64,000 bases of DNA, taken from the NCBI GenBank assembly GCA_944989445.1, contig CALYLW010000016.1, positions 751,476-815,475 of the forward strand, given 5' to 3'. Shown here one piece after another: positions 11,586 to 23,944 of this stretch (positions are counted from its first letter, which is position 1; each line of letters starts with the position of its first letter). The DNA comes from Ampullaceana balthica (Eukaryota; Mollusca; Gastropoda; Lymnaeidae). Below the pieces are notes generated by a model, which did not search any database, was not told the origin of the DNA, and saw only the letters and a list, made by a program, of their open reading frames with translations. The position numbers were made by a program, and so were the translations under genes.

Positions 11586-11956
11586 AGTTTTTGTCTATAT
11601 AAAATATGATCACTCGCATCAATGAACCACGCCTCAATTCGCCCTAGAGGGATACAATTAATCTCAATGTGTTGACGTCAGATGTGGGTGGTAAAGAGTT
11701 TTTATTATAACTTTTAAAAGGACTATCATCATCAAAAATATGGCCGAAATATGAGAGTGATCGATTGCCGACATGGTGGTACTAGGTTCAATTATCAGTT
11801 GGGGAATATATTTTTTTTTAATACATAAATTTGTAAATAATCTTTCTTTTTACCACTATCACATTTAAGTTATTGACAATTAAGCTTAACTAATTAAATT
11901 GAATTGATAAGATCGAAAAATCAATTTTAAAAAATGTTGATACTAAAAAGTAGAAA

Positions 11957-12461
11957 ATAAAATAATTTTAAAAAAATCTTTTTTTAAAAAGGACACGCTT
12001 TTATTTACATATAGAAAGTGCACTAAAAAGAAGAAAATAAAATTTTTCTATGAAAACATGTGAAATCGGTGAACTTTTCTACTGCACATAAAAGCGTGGG
12101 GCGCTCATCACAACTCTCTATCATGTACAAGGCTGCGAAACATAAAAACAAATTTGTATGAATATCAATAAACAGTAAAAGTTTTACAACTTTGATCATA
12201 TAAATGCTACTATCACATTAATTAGAAATATTCCTCTATATGTAGGTCTCATTGTTATTATTGGCGCCCATCACAAATCATTTCTCATTGTTATTATTAA
12301 AATAATTTGTGATGGGCGCCCCACGCTTTTATGTGCAGTAGATAGGTTCACCGATTTCACATGTTTCATAGAAAATTTTTATTTTCTTTTTTTAGTGCAC
12401 TTTCTATATGTAAATAAAAGCGTGTCCTTTTTAAAAAAAGATTTTTTAAAATTATTTTATT
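11957..12461. repeat. Long inverted repeat (foldback), arms about 156 bp
   Basis: 11957-12113 is repeated in inverse orientation at 12306-12461 with only scattered differences. Landmarks include GGACACGCTTTTATTTACAT and CACATAAAAGCGTGGGGCGC. A further short copy of GGCGCCCATCACAAAT lies in the loop. Its transcript would form a long hairpin. Confidence 0.85.
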
Positions 12462-13380
12462 ATTTAGTTGGTTAGGGATGCTAAAAATTAGCTGGTACTT
12501 AAAGTATTTGTTTGAAGGGACAGCAGAGAAAAAATAAATTATACGAATTCATATCCCTAGTTTACTGAATTCAGGGGCCGTCCATTAGGGTGATGACTAT
12601 TTTAATTTTTTTTCTTAACGAAATTGAAACCCCTTACATTCGAGGAACAATTGTATGCAAATGACAATAGCAACATTTATTTTTTTTTAAATTGAAAAAA
12701 GTCCCCCACCTCTTCATTTTCTTTTGTTCACTCAGCGCTGTTTGAGACTAGCGGTGAAGCGCGCTTCGATAGCACTCTTTTTAGTAATGAAATCATAGAA
12801 TGTAGAAACTCTTCATTATGTGAGAGAAGCTTTAGTTGACTTCCGGAAGGGGCGGTATCTTCTTTTGCTAGCGTTATCGCTTGATTGGCGAAGTGTTGTA
12901 GTTTTTACGGGTTTATTTGTCATTTTAAGTGTTATTTTGCAATACTTTAAAAAAAATATTAGTACTAAGCTACAGGTAAAAATAGTAATAAACTCAATAC
13001 GGTCTTTTGAATATGTAAAATAACCATTCTTATCCTAAAAGATTAAGTCAGTATGACAATAGCAATGTTATATAAATCCATTTTCCTCATTTGTTTAACA
13101 TTCATTACCAGTTGATGGCAATAAATGGGAAATCCTTACAGGACTGAGGCAGATGTTTAAAGAAAATCTTATACTTATTGGGCTTTAAAGTTTATAATTA
13201 TTTTATTATTGTTATATTTTATTTTCTGCTTCAGTTGCATATATATAATATATGTAATGGAATATTTTACAACATGATGAAATGTTTTTGATAAACTATC
13301 TCGTTTTCAGTGCAAGATTGCAAGTCTTACCGAGGGGAAGAAAAGTGCAATATACTTAAACACTTTTAAACAATAATAAA

Positions 13381-14820
13381 ATGTCATATAAAAATTCCAG
13401 CAACAGTATAAAATCAAACAGGAGTATTTGGAGGAAGAATCTACCCTCATCTTCTAAACAGAAAAGGAATCCAAGGATTCCATTAGTTGAAAAGCTAAAC
13501 AATCTCACACGGATGCCGACAAACCGTCAAATTCTTGGAAACTTCACTTTTCTGTTTAATAGCGAGAAACGGCGACTGGATCGAATTAAAATTATGATTA
13601 CGGATATAGAATTACTCTGGAGGGAAATTCTAGACTTTCCACTATTATCCAGTGCACTCATCAGAAAGAAACTCAATCGGCTGATTGATCTATATGACAA
13701 AAACAAAAAGAAACCTTCTGATAAATTCACTGCAACACTTTCTCATTTATTTGATGTCACCAATGTTAATGGAGAGTGGAAAAGCACAGAGGATAAAGAG
13801 CTCTACCAGAAGCAAGTTAAGAGTGGAGGAAAGATTGGTTATTCAATGGTCAAACAAGCCCCTTTGGAATCAATCCACCCAAGAAAACGAATCCGACTAT
13901 CAAAAACTCAACCTCAAGCCAGCTCTTCTCAATCACAACCCACACAAACACAAAAAACTGTCTCAGAATCTTCAGATTCTGAAACCTCTGCTTCTTCAGC
14001 CGAGTTGCCAACCTCTTCTTCCACGTCATCTTCTAAAGAACGCAAACCAAAATACCAAAGAGCAAGCACTACAACCGCGGGTTTACTAGTACAGAAAAAC
14101 AACATTTCTACACATAAAGCACATAACGTTCTTGCAACCATTGCTGTACAGGGTCATGATGTGCTGGTTCCAAGTCAGTCTGGTGTCTGGAGACGAGTAA
14201 TCTCTGAAGGACATAAAATGAAAATAAAAATTGCTCAAAAACTTCAAAGCAAAGATCCCTATTGTCTCCAGTTTGATGGTAAAAGATTGCAAGGAGAAGA
14301 GTATCAAGTAGTTCTGCTGAAAAATATGACAACCGAAATCAAACTCGGTATTCTTAAATGTGAAAGTGGTTCTGCCGCGGCCATTCACAAGGAGCTACAT
14401 CAGCTAATTGATGAATACGATGCTTGGGAAAATATTGGCATGATAATCTGCGACACGACCGCAGTAAATACTGGTCGTTTGCACGGGATTGTAAAACTTA
14501 TACAGGATGATGTCTTGAGCAAAGGCTTTCAGAAGCCACAATATATTGGCTGTCAGCACCATGTACTCGACCTCCTTCTGAAGCATGTCATGAATTTTCT
14601 TATTCAAGAGCCAACGAGCAAACCAGAACTCAAATATTCCTTCATTGACAAATTAACAGAAAACTATGTCTCTCTTCAAGCTGACTACCGCCTAGTTGCT
14701 ACAGAGGATGTTAACACAGGCGAGAACCCTGGATGGCGAGATGATTTCAAGTTCTTATATGAACTCTGTCAGGCTTATCGTCATTACAAAACAACTACAC
14801 GTTGGCCTAGAGTCAGCTGA
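13381..14820 (+). CDS. Transposase-like ORF (479 aa), probably truncated
   Basis: An uninterrupted ATG-initiated frame of 479 residues lies antisense in a gene A intron. It has a basic N-terminus, a Ser/Thr-rich linker (about residues 180-225), and a C-terminal half with LQFDGKRL, MIICDTTAVNTG and YIGCQHHVLDLLLKHVM. The order of an acidic motif, a second acidic motif and a CxxH/H pair is what one expects of an RNase-H-fold transposase (hAT-like or a related unclassified group; inference). It ends abruptly at TRWPRVS, where related proteins would be expected to continue, so it is probably cut short. No terminal inverted repeats were identified. Confidence 0.55.
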   Translation: MSYKNSSNSIKSNRSIWRKNLPSSSKQKRNPRIPLVEKLNNLTRMPTNRQILGNFTFLFNSEKRRLDRIKIMITDIELLWREILDFPLLSSALIRKKLNRLIDLYDKNKKKPSDKFTATLSHLFDVTNVNGEWKSTEDKELYQKQVKSGGKIGYSMVKQAPLESIHPRKRIRLSKTQPQASSSQSQPTQTQKTVSESSDSETSASSAELPTSSSTSSSKERKPKYQRASTTTAGLLVQKNNISTHKAHNVLATIAVQGHDVLVPSQSGVWRRVISEGHKMKIKIAQKLQSKDPYCLQFDGKRLQGEEYQVVLLKNMTTEIKLGILKCESGSAAAIHKELHQLIDEYDAWENIGMIICDTTAVNTGRLHGIVKLIQDDVLSKGFQKPQYIGCQHHVLDLLLKHVMNFLIQEPTSKPELKYSFIDKLTENYVSLQADYRLVATEDVNTGENPGWRDDFKFLYELCQAYRHYKTTTRWPRVS

Positions 14821-14929
14821 CAGATTCCAAGTTTACACCAGGCCAGATGGAACTCACGTGCGATATATGCGGTTATGAATTAAACAACTCTAATCTAATT
14901 ACATCTTATCTAATATATGATATTTAAGA

Positions 14930-15660
14930 GGGCATCAATGGCCATGAGTCACAAAGACTCTTATACGTATAGGATAGGTTCCCTCGGGGAATTCACCGGC
15001 ATGTTTTTCATTTCCACCAAGTGGAGCTAGCCGACGGGGACATTCCCGAGACGGTCCCCTTTAAGAGGGGGCCGTCTTGGCAGGGCAGGTTTCGTTCAAA
15101 GACTCGCCAGTCTGCCTCTCAAGGGGGTTACCTCCCAGGAGGGAGGTTGTGGATTTTCCCTATTTCAACCCGCTATATCTGCGGCGCCACCACGGTACAG
15201 CGTACGGTCTATAACCTGGGACTGTCGCAAGATAGTTGGAATCATCACTGTAGCCTATACCTTAAGGTGTGCAGGCAACCGCAATAGCCAACCACATAGT
15301 GTTGGGTAAGGGCATCCCCTTTGAGAAGGTCTCCTCAGAGCTGACGTCCGACCAAAGTTCTTCACGGTACTTTTTCTAGAATTGTACTGGCCCACCTGGC
15401 CATAAACAGTGCAGCTCACTGAAAAAGCTAGAAAGGGGGACGAAACGGTCGCTTCGGATGGCCTGAACCTCAACGGGTACAATGGTTCTCGTCATCGACA
15501 GGGGAACTCAATCATCTGTCTAACTACCTAGCTAGCCCTAGCCGGATTTCTACGTTCCGCATTGGGACTATTAGTTTCGGTTTCGCATACCCTACTTATC
15601 CAGAGGACCTCACAAAGCTCAGCGCCTTCCCCGGGCATCTTATCTAATCCATCCCCCTAA
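14930..15660. other. GC-richer block, probable dispersed repeat of unknown class
   Basis: This stretch of about 700 bp is clearly richer in G+C than its surroundings. It contains runs such as AGAGGGGGCCGTCTTGGCAG and CTCCCAGGAGGGAGG. The open frames in it look like chance frames. A retroelement UTR is the best guess. Confidence 0.35.
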
Positions 15661-15702
15661 TCGTTCATCCACAACAAAATACCAAAGAATTACTGGACTT
15701 AC

Positions 15703-15840
15703 TGGCGGTGCAGTTTGGGAAATGCCGAAAACCGACACATCCCAAGTCACAAAGTCCTGTGTCCGGGCTACAAGAATTTAAGTAACAATTGTCTTCACAC
15801 ATTTGAATGCAGTTGATACCCCATGTACCAGGATCACACG
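15703..15840 (-). CDS. Gene A EGF-like exon (138 nt)
   Basis: Phase 1 at both ends, acceptor CCACAG and donor GTAAGT. It opens CDPGTWGINC and closes FPNC, a long MEGF-type repeat of 46 codons. Confidence 0.85.
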
Positions 15841-16102
15841 CTGTGGATACATGCATACGAAAACTTCATTTGAAAGCATTCAAACCTTTCCCACTTGGAA
15901 ATTTTCATTATCTTGATAAAAAAAATTAATATGTACATGCGTATAAAGGAACTTTTAAATCCTTAGAAAATCCAAAAGTTGTACTTCTGACAATAACTTG
16001 CCGCATACAGCACTCTTGTTTCCTTGTTTCAATAACAGTTTTCCAGCACGCAGATGATTTGCGGTGAAAGCCTAAACTGAAGCTATTATATCGTGCACTT
16101 AC

Positions 16103-16237
16103 TTTCTGTACACATTGGAGCTTTCTGGGCTCCTACACAGCCATAGCTACACAACCCTGAGTCCCTTATGCATAACTGATTGCTACAGTTTGGAGAACAA
16201 CTCTCACATTCTAGCCCCCAGGTACCAGATGGACACT
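16103..16237 (-). CDS. Gene A EGF-like exon (135 nt)
   Basis: Phase 1 at both ends, acceptor TTCCAG and donor GTAAGT. It opens CPSGTWGLEC and closes APMC, 45 codons. Confidence 0.85.
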
Positions 16238-16264
16238 CTGGAAAATGAAAAAGATAAAACATAG

Positions 16265-16500
16265 ATCGAGAATGGTATTTTGAGGTCAGGATTTGGTATT
16301 CAAACGAGGATTTGATGTTCAAGGAGGATTTGGTGTTCAATTGAGATTTGTATGTTTAATTGAGGATTTGATTGTTCAAAAAAAAAGATTGGATAATCAG
16401 TTGAGGTTTTGATAGTCATGTGAGGATGTGATATTCAATTTAGGATTTGATTTTCAAGTGAGTAGCTGATGTTCAAGAGTGGGTGGGTTGTTCAAGTTGA
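16265..16500. repeat. Degenerate ~18-bp tandem repeat
   Basis: Variants of GAGGATTTGATGTTCAATT recur for about 230 bp in the intron just upstream of an EGF exon. Confidence 0.7.
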
Positions 16501-16891
16501 TACGTGTCGTTAAAGGGGAAAAATATCATGTCAGGTGCATAATCTGATGTGGGTGGAAGCTATGGCTAGGTTTGGATCACAGGGTGTTTGTAGTCGCCAC
16601 GAACACTATGTCAGGTAACAGGAGTGTACAACATGGGAGGTAAATGGTTTTGGCATCTCAGGACAATAACATCAGGAAACTAATAAATTTTCGACACTTT
16701 AAAAAAATAAAAATAAAATTAAAATAAACAAAATTTCAAGAGATAAAAATTCTATTCTTTTGAAATGTTAAAATTTGATTACATCTTTTTAAACCAAAAA
16801 GTAAGGTATAAAAATACCCCTGCAGATATCTTTCAATTTAAAACAAGTGGTTCTCTGTAAATTAACTTCTTTGCTAAGGTTTCGGAAATAC

Positions 16892-17110
16892 CCCCATATG
16901 CTTCCAACTCGCACAAGGTAAGTGTTATCTTGCTGTCCTCATCAATGCTTCTGTCCAGCGACACACTCACGAGCCGTACAGGGGATCTCGAATTGTTCAA
17001 ATCTAAGACATCGTAGATCAATTTGGTTTTGGTCCTTTTATCAGCGTGACTGAGAACCTCTGTGCTATTCGCGTCATAGGTGTGTATCTTGAAAGCAAGG
17101 AGACGAATTG
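16892..17110 (-). CDS. Gene A galactose-binding domain 2, C-terminal half
   Basis: Phase 1 at both ends, acceptor TTTCAG and donor GTATTT. It encodes 73 residues ending LCELEAYGG, the closing strand typical of fucolectin / F5/8C-like domains. It completes the domain begun in 18210-18440. Confidence 0.82.
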
Positions 17111-18209
17111 CTGAAATATTTAAAATATGTCAACCACGTGAGTCAGTAAAACTAGTGTAAATCCACAGAAATAGAAGAGACAAAAAAAAATGAAAATAAA
17201 CAAAAACAATGGTGTGTCAAAAACTGAAAATCCAAAGCACCGCAAAAAATATGTGTAGTGTACTAGGATGGAGTTTTTTCCAACCTACACTAATTATTGA
17301 TTTTCCTGTTTTATTTCTTAACGTTAGTCTCAGGTTTTTTAAAGTCCTTTCTAATAGAATTAGACAAGCATTTAAATAAAAAGTCAGTGCAAGTCAAGTG
17401 TGCTTCAGGTAAAAACTTGCTCTGCAATGAAACCCCCAGCTACGAATTCTCATTACAGGAAGCTTCTTGCCTGTTATGGGCAACTGCAGTGAAGTACCGT
17501 AGACCAGAGATGTCCGTGCTTATTGTTTTTGTTGTTGCAAAGTTGTTCATGTTCTTTGAATTAAAAACACGTGGGGCCGTATTAAGACAAGAAACAGAAA
17601 CTACATAATTTGAGACTTTTTTCATCCATAATTCTTGCGTGAAAGTGAAAACTAAGATCTTGACTGCAGTAATCAGGCGAGGTCAGGTTCAAGACCACTG
17701 TTCCTGATCAGTATGGTTTCAAGCAGGTGAGAGTCAATTATTTTATTGTCATCCAATTTTTTTTCAAACAATAGTTTGTCCAGATAAAAGCACGTAACTT
17801 CATTGATTTAAAAAAAACAACTAAAATTCGTGTTGATAAAAAATAAAACATTATCGATTTTTCCATCAACGTATTTTTTACTCAAAAAAGCACACACTTT
17901 TAGCTTGTTTTTATCGAATGTCTATGTTATCGATAAAAACCACGAGTCAAGTAATGATTTCATGTGAGACCGGCCGTATTAGTCCCGCAGGCTGTATTTT
18001 TGATATCCCTGTCGTTGAAGGAACATATATACAGCACTACGTTATCGTCCCGTAGTACAAACTGTTGCTTTTAGACAACAAGATTAGTGACCTATTGGAG
18101 AAAATCTGATAAATTTCGGTGGATAACGAGAACATTGAAAACAAAATCACCTGGCGCTAATTTACCTTTTTTTCTTTTCAACTCTACTTTAAGGCGGTGG
18201 TCCACATAC

Positions 18210-18440
18210 CGTGATATCCCTCCCGATTATACAGAATGTACCGTGTGATGACATAGTCCCGCTGAAGGGTCAGGTTCCAGAAGACGACTCGCTCCCAGCT
18301 ATCAGTGTGTGTGCAGGAGCTCTTATGGAAATCATGGCTTGTTATACCATCGACGGCGTTCGAGGCATCCGTTGTGATGCCATGAACATGTCTATAAGTA
18401 CCAGACTGCCTAGCCGTCTGCCTCAGAGCTACATTGCGAC
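18210..18440 (-). CDS. Gene A galactose-binding domain 2, N-terminal half
   Basis: Phase 1 at both ends, acceptor CTCAG and donor GTATGT. It opens NVALRQTARQSGTY, has NAVDGIT and SCTHTD, and ends YILYNREGYHG, the order seen in fucolectin-type domains. With the next exon the domain is about 150 residues, a normal length. Confidence 0.85.
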
Positions 18441-18652
18441 CTGAGAACAAGGGTCAATTTGATTGTTTCGGATGAACTTTTGCAAGCATTTGTGCAATGA
18501 GAGTGGGAAAGGGAGAGGGTGCTTGGATTTTGTTGTTATAAAGCCCAATTTTTTGTTGTATCAATATTTTGATGTTTTGAAATATCATTTATGTATGTTG
18601 AAAAAGTAAATGTATTCGTTGAAATAATAAATAGTTATTGCGTTGAATAAGT

Positions 18653-18828
18653 AGGTACAATGGCGTAGCTAAGGGAGGGGGTACAAATTCCAAATTCCCC
18701 CGGGCCCTCACCTGAGAGGGGGCAAAGGAGTGTACATTATCTCATGTCATGATGTCGAATGTAATAATGCAGGGCCCCCCAAAGAGGCCAAGGCCCCTGG
18801 GCCCCCAAATCCCCAGCTACGCTACTGA
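18653..18828. mobile_element. MITE-like element
   Basis: GGCGTAGCTA at the left and its inverse AGCTACGCTACT at the right bound a GC-rich sequence rich in GGGCCC runs. There is no coding signal. Confidence 0.5.
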
Positions 18829-18829
18829 G

Positions 18830-20150
18830 TAAGTACAAGTTTTGAGTAAGTTATCCATAATAGCCCTGTACATAGATTTTTACATAAGCAAATTAATGTT
18901 GAATCAGGAGATAAATGGGTTTAATGAGAAAATGAACGTGTTTAATTAATAGACAAGGGAGTTAAATCTCGGTATAAGTCTGCTTTGGAATAAATCCGAT
19001 ATTTATACGTCCTGTTTTGCGCGGAAAATTTTTTACTTGGTATATGGCGTTCTTTGGAATATGACCTATGTGCTAGAATTTGTATGAGTCAAAACGACAC
19101 GTCACACATACGTATATTGTAGGAACCATAACACCGCGCGATAATCTTGTGTGTTAGTACGAGTTGCTACCATACAGTAAATCATTTGCGTGATATCTGA
19201 ATTTCTTACGGAAATTTGTATTTTTATATTAAATTCTTAGTAACTTCACTTAACATCAGTTCTAAGAAAGTTACTGAGAGTAGCCAAGCAACGAAAACAA
19301 TTTTTAATATCACCTTAAAAGTGAAAAAGAGACTGTTATAAAGGATAAAAGTAGCATGCGTTTTGGAACATGGTTGCAGCATACCGTATGCCAAGAACGA
19401 CGATTTCTATGATTATATTTTAAAAAAAGTTATTTAATCGACTCATGTTGCAGAGGGAGTAAAATCGATTGCAAAACAAAGATCAGAGACATTAGAGCAT
19501 GTTGAAAAATTGCTTTTGATCTGGAAAACAGAAACTACATTTCGTGTAAATCATTTTAATTTAGGAATTATAGTATGAACGAGTGTTTATATCATTTTAT
19601 ACAACTACGTCAATAAATTTATACTATGTAAAAAATGTTTTTGTTTTAACAGGAAGGATTAACTATGTCCCATTTATTTCTTATGAAAAAATGTGTTTGG
19701 TATACTTCCTGTTAAGTGTAAGTCCTAGAACCTGGAACTGATTGAGGACGTATACTAAGGGACTATTGTATATTTTTTTAAAAATCAGTAAACATGTGTA
19801 ATTTTAATATATAATGTGTTGAGAAACAAAACTTAATCTATCGAAACAGTAAATTGATATTTTTAATGGGTACACATATAATTTAAATAATTAAAGCCTA
19901 TGAATCGTCAATTTGTTATTTTGGAAGTTTGTACTGTAAGAATGCCACAAAAGAATAATATCGCAAGATTGTGCTTAGTTCAAAGTATTAGTAATTGTAA
20001 CATGATTTTAGAGCGATTTTATTTTTAAAAAAGATAAATTTTAAGTATTTTACAACTAACTCACTTTAATAAAATACCAAACAGCAACCATCGCAAAAAT
20101 GTATTATGAAAATATTTAATTTTAATCCACATAATTCTTGTATGTTTTAT
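18830..20150. other. Intron of gene A without further features
   Basis: AT-rich sequence. I see no exon with receptor-like content or repeat structure here. Confidence 0.4.
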
Positions 20151-20259
20151 GTTGGTTTATTGTTTTTTGTGTCTGTTTGTTGGATGGCTAAATCTGAGTA
20201 TAATGTTAAAATCTCGTGTTTACAGCATCGTTTCTCCCATGAAATATTGCTTAGATCAC

Positions 20260-20454
20260 CTCCGTTGACATAAAATGAACACATTTTTCGGACATCTTGA
20301 CCCTCCAGTGTCATCTGGGCCATAGCTCTGATAACGCTGCAGTGGATCTCAAATGTTTTGTTCGAGATCGTCAGTATTTTCTTCTGTTCACAACTGGACG
20401 CATTGTCAGCGCTGTTCTCCTTAAAATGAACCTGTATTGACGTGTCTTGTAAAT
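20260..20454 (-). CDS. Gene A galactose-binding domain 1, C-terminal half
   Basis: Phase 1 at both ends, acceptor TGTTAG and donor GTGATC. It encodes 65 residues containing EIHCSVIRAM and closing MCSFYVNGG, which parallels the CxxEVYGG close of classical fucolectin domains. Confidence 0.78.
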
Positions 20455-21164
20455 CTAACAATCAGAAAAAATAATTTGTTAAATTTCCCCCCATATTAAA
20501 AATTACACAATTATAACAAAAATAACAACAACAAATCTTATGCTTCAAATAATTTAAAAAAAAACGCATTCCACTTAAACATAAGTATGTCAAAAATTGG
20601 GTTTTCTTCATTAAACTGTTGCTTATTGACTGGAAAAAAAGAAAGAGGAACAGAGATTGCGTTCAGTTAGTTGGAAATGATTAGAAAAAAATTTACAATG
20701 TTATACTGGGGAAAAAAAGACCCCACTAAAAAAAAATTAAAAAAGATATTTAAGAAACCATGTAATAAAGTAATACATAAACAAAAACATGCTTTTGAAA
20801 TCGGACAATATGCATTCGGTATGTAATTATATATTATTCAAAAGATTTGTTTAGGAGTTACAATATATCATAGTTAAATAATGAATGATCGATATTATTT
20901 TCTACATAATTATAGCCAAGCATATGTTTTCCGTTTCATTTGCCCCCCCCCCTTTCATGAGTGGTGTTGAAAACATATCGACAATGAACACAAAAGAACA
21001 TTTAGGTGATGAAGTTTGTTGAAAACAGTGATAGACGTTAAGAACTTCTAAACATAGACTATTTACAATCTTACACTGATAGCAAGGTCGCTTTGCAACA
21101 GATAGTTTTATTCTTAAATTCACGCTCATTCATGTTTACCCACAACCTATGGTATTACATTTAT

Positions 21165-21240
21165 TTAGATAAGCGTTGAACGCAATAATCTTCTGTATAG
21201 AAGGAGCGCCTGTAACAGATAAGATAAGATTTAAATGAGT
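21165..21240 (+). mobile_element. 3' tail fragment of the GATAA-tailed LINE
   Basis: GCAATAATCTTCTGTATAGA followed by AGGAGCGCC and a short GATAA run matches the 3' end of the LINE copies at 26196-26505 and 28950-29765. Confidence 0.65.
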
Positions 21241-21369
21241 CCAGAAGTGTTGACTTTGCAATGCTAATATCTTTTTAAATCCCTAAAATTAACTTTCTTT
21301 GAAAGTTTAAGCGATCGGACTATCCGAACATTTGTTTATAATTCTTACATGTGACAGTTCAGTTCACGC

Positions 21370-21545
21370 GTTGACGCCGACCGTCGATGTTCACACCCCT
21401 ACCGTCTCTGCGCCCGGTTTTAAAACCAGGGGGGGGAGATAATTCTGTTTCAGTCTGTAAATGTCGCATTTAAACATAATCACTACTTTTAGTTGTGTCT
21501 CATATATAAGCGATTTATTGTCAAAAATTTGCTTTTACATCTATT
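21370..21545 (+). mobile_element. Fragment of the AAATCC-type element
   Basis: It matches the right part of the copy at 56893-57405, including TTTCAGTCTGTAAATGT and CTCATATATAAGCGATTTAT. Confidence 0.6.
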
Positions 21546-21702
21546 TATTTAAAAAAAAACAACATTATATTGTTTGTCGAAGTCCGGTGTTACGATGCAT
21601 ATCAACATGTACACACACCGCATGATGTTTGCCTTTCTTCAAGAGGTACAGGTCAACAATCCCAAGCAAGCATCAACACGTGCTAACACAATCTCAACTG
21701 AC

Positions 21703-21882
21703 CAGTGGCACTGAGCGTGAACTGTAGCCACGTGAAGACCAACGTCTTGTTCCAGTCGACGGTTACGGACTCCAGGGCCTTGTCGGGGTTGCACGTCGTG
21801 TCGTCGTTGTCGGTGAGCCACGCGCTGGACGCTTGAGCCGGACCAAGGATGACCACCGCTTGTGGTAGGTTGGCCAGATCCT
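21703..21882 (-). CDS. Gene A galactose-binding domain 1, N-terminal half
   Basis: Phase 1 at both ends, acceptor AATTAG and donor GTCAGT. It encodes 60 residues with WLTDNDDTTC and FTWLQFTLSATG. The same LxDNDDTxC and W-x-R/Q-F signature occurs in 44552-44701 and 50597-50746. Confidence 0.78.
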
Positions 21883-22530
21883 CTAATTTCAAGAGAATTT
21901 TATTACTGGACACAGACTGACCAGGCTACGAGTGTGAGGGTATGAGGGGGGAGTTAAGTGGGGTTAGGAGTAGGAGGGGCAGAATCAGGAATTTTTCCTC
22001 TCATGTATTAATTGGATTTTTACCCGCCATAGATTGGAGGCAAACAGTAACACCGCCAATTTATTGCGGCAGCGACACAGTAGCAAAAAGTTAAATGACA
22101 GAATTTACACTCAAATTCATAGTGAAGATAGTGTTTTTTTGTCCACTTAGCCAATAACGTTTTAAGAGCTTATACGATCAAGACATTTAAGTCAGATGAT
22201 TTACGGGCTTCAAAAAGATTTTTAGTAATTTGGTAACTACCACATGCTAATCTTTATTTACACAAGACAGTCTATGAGGCCATTCCGTAGTTGTCAACTT
22301 AAATAAAAATGAACAAAGTGTCGACTTTGTTTGTTTTGTTTGTTGTTTTTTTTTCATTTAAAAATATGACAATTTATCCCCCATCCAATTAATTATTCAA
22401 AGGGCACGAAGAAAGGCGAAATTAAAAAGTGAATTAATGATGTAAATTAAAAATCATATGCTATTAAATTAGCCTATAATTTTAGCAGTTTGTTCTTGTT
22501 CTATAAATGTGCATCGCTCATTTTACTTAC

Positions 22531-22671
22531 GATACTGACACGCAAGTCCAAACCATCCCTTCTGGCAACCCGAGTTCTCAGGGCACTGGCCAGTGCTGCT
22601 ACATTTGTCCACACAGTGACATTTGAATTTACAGTCGTGGCCAAACCAACCAGGGTCACATGGCCAACATT
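22531..22671 (-). CDS. Gene A first EGF exon (141 nt)
   Basis: Phase 1 at both ends, acceptor AACAG and donor GTAAGT. It opens CWPCDPGWFGHDC and ends CQKGWFGLACQY, an EGF unit used next to the galactose-binding module. Its phase accepts the signal-peptide exons at 24.8-25.1 kb. Confidence 0.83.
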
Positions 22672-22759
22672 CTGTTTGTGGGGAAAAAATGAAAAACACA
22701 AAACAAAACAAGTTTTCGGAACATATAAAGATTCTCTTTAAATATTAAGACTAACAAAG

Positions 22760-22935
22760 AAAAATACAATACACCTTATATTTCCGAGTATGTGAGGTGT
22801 CTTATCTGTATGTATCCCGCACGCAGGGTGCACCTTATATAAATGTGCGCCAAATATAAAGGTGTGTCACATAATGTATAAAGGTGCGCAATATTTAAAG
22901 TTGTCCCATATATTAAGATGCGCCTTAAGTAAATA
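22760..22935. repeat. Degenerate tandem repeat
   Basis: Variants of ATATAAAGGTGCGCCATATA recur imperfectly for about 170 bp. Confidence 0.5.
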
Positions 22936-23944
22936 TGTTTGACACAATACGTAAAAACCTGAAAACCCACTAACAACACAGATTGCATATTTATTGCTCT
23001 TTACGTACTAAATCTACTCACCGAAGACTTGAACAAGAAGATGCCGATACATCTAGCGTTCATTGTTTCTATGATCTAGGTAATTAGTTTCCTGGTACTC
23101 ATTCCTTACATTATGATCCGGTTGCAAATAAGAATAAACATAATATTTACCGTACCACCTCATAAACATTTTTGATATACAGTGAAAATGTTAATGAAGC
23201 CATGTTTATATCCAACGGGTATTGAAACACCGGCCATTTTCAGTTAGGATAAAGACAAAGAAAAAAACTTAACAAACAAACTTTTACAATGCGGCAGATG
23301 GCTAGGCAGCTTGCGACTTATGAAATTTATGTTTTCACAAGTCTTCTTAAAACGCATTTTATATACGGTGGCGTTTATAATTAGACGTGTCTTATATGCC
23401 TGGAAATACTTTGTTTCAAATAATTTTGTAGGGCTGGACAGGTTGACGGTTTAAAGTTGAAGGGAGTTTTTGTATAGATTTGAATAGCATACGAGAATGA
23501 AACTCTATCAGTCATCACTGCAGCCAAGCCCTTGAATCAGTAGCGCACCTCACTACGTAGAACGAAATTGACACATTTGGAAGAGTATTTCCGTAGGAGA
23601 TTCAGTTTTGCTCAGAAATTGTTGTAGATTATGAGCATTTTAAGTCTTATTTATTTATTTATTTTTAAAAAAAATAGATTGTCAGCTTTTGTTGTAATTA
23701 TACACGGAGTGATCGTGTGAAGTATACGTCAGATTGTGACAGTGATACGACTGATGATCGGCCAAGGCACGCGTGGCGTTATTTGAGATTCCTTACAGGA
23801 CAGAACCATGGTTTCTATTTTCTCACAACGGGAAACGATGTAGCTAATTTTGCCATCTACTTTTTCAAGCCATGTGTAACAACAATGTTTCATCTTAAAA
23901 ATAGAATTAGGGATACTACGAATGGAAAAGTTTTAGTTTAAAGT

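Noticed and set aside
12820..13023. 67-codon plus ORF with a hydrophobic stretch (VVVFTGLFVILSVILQYF)
   Set aside because: No splice sites, homology or context beyond lying upstream of the transposase-like ORF; expected by chance in AT-rich DNA.
22980..23068. Possible first exon MNARCIGIFLFKSS with a GTGAGT donor on the minus strand
   Set aside because: It would leave in phase 0 and so cannot join the phase-1 acceptor at 22671; the repeated leader exons at 24.8-25.1 kb fit.
23717..23941. 74-codon plus ORF (MKYTSDCDSDTTDDRPRH...)
   Set aside because: No domain, splice context or repeat support; not distinguishable from chance or a decayed transposon.
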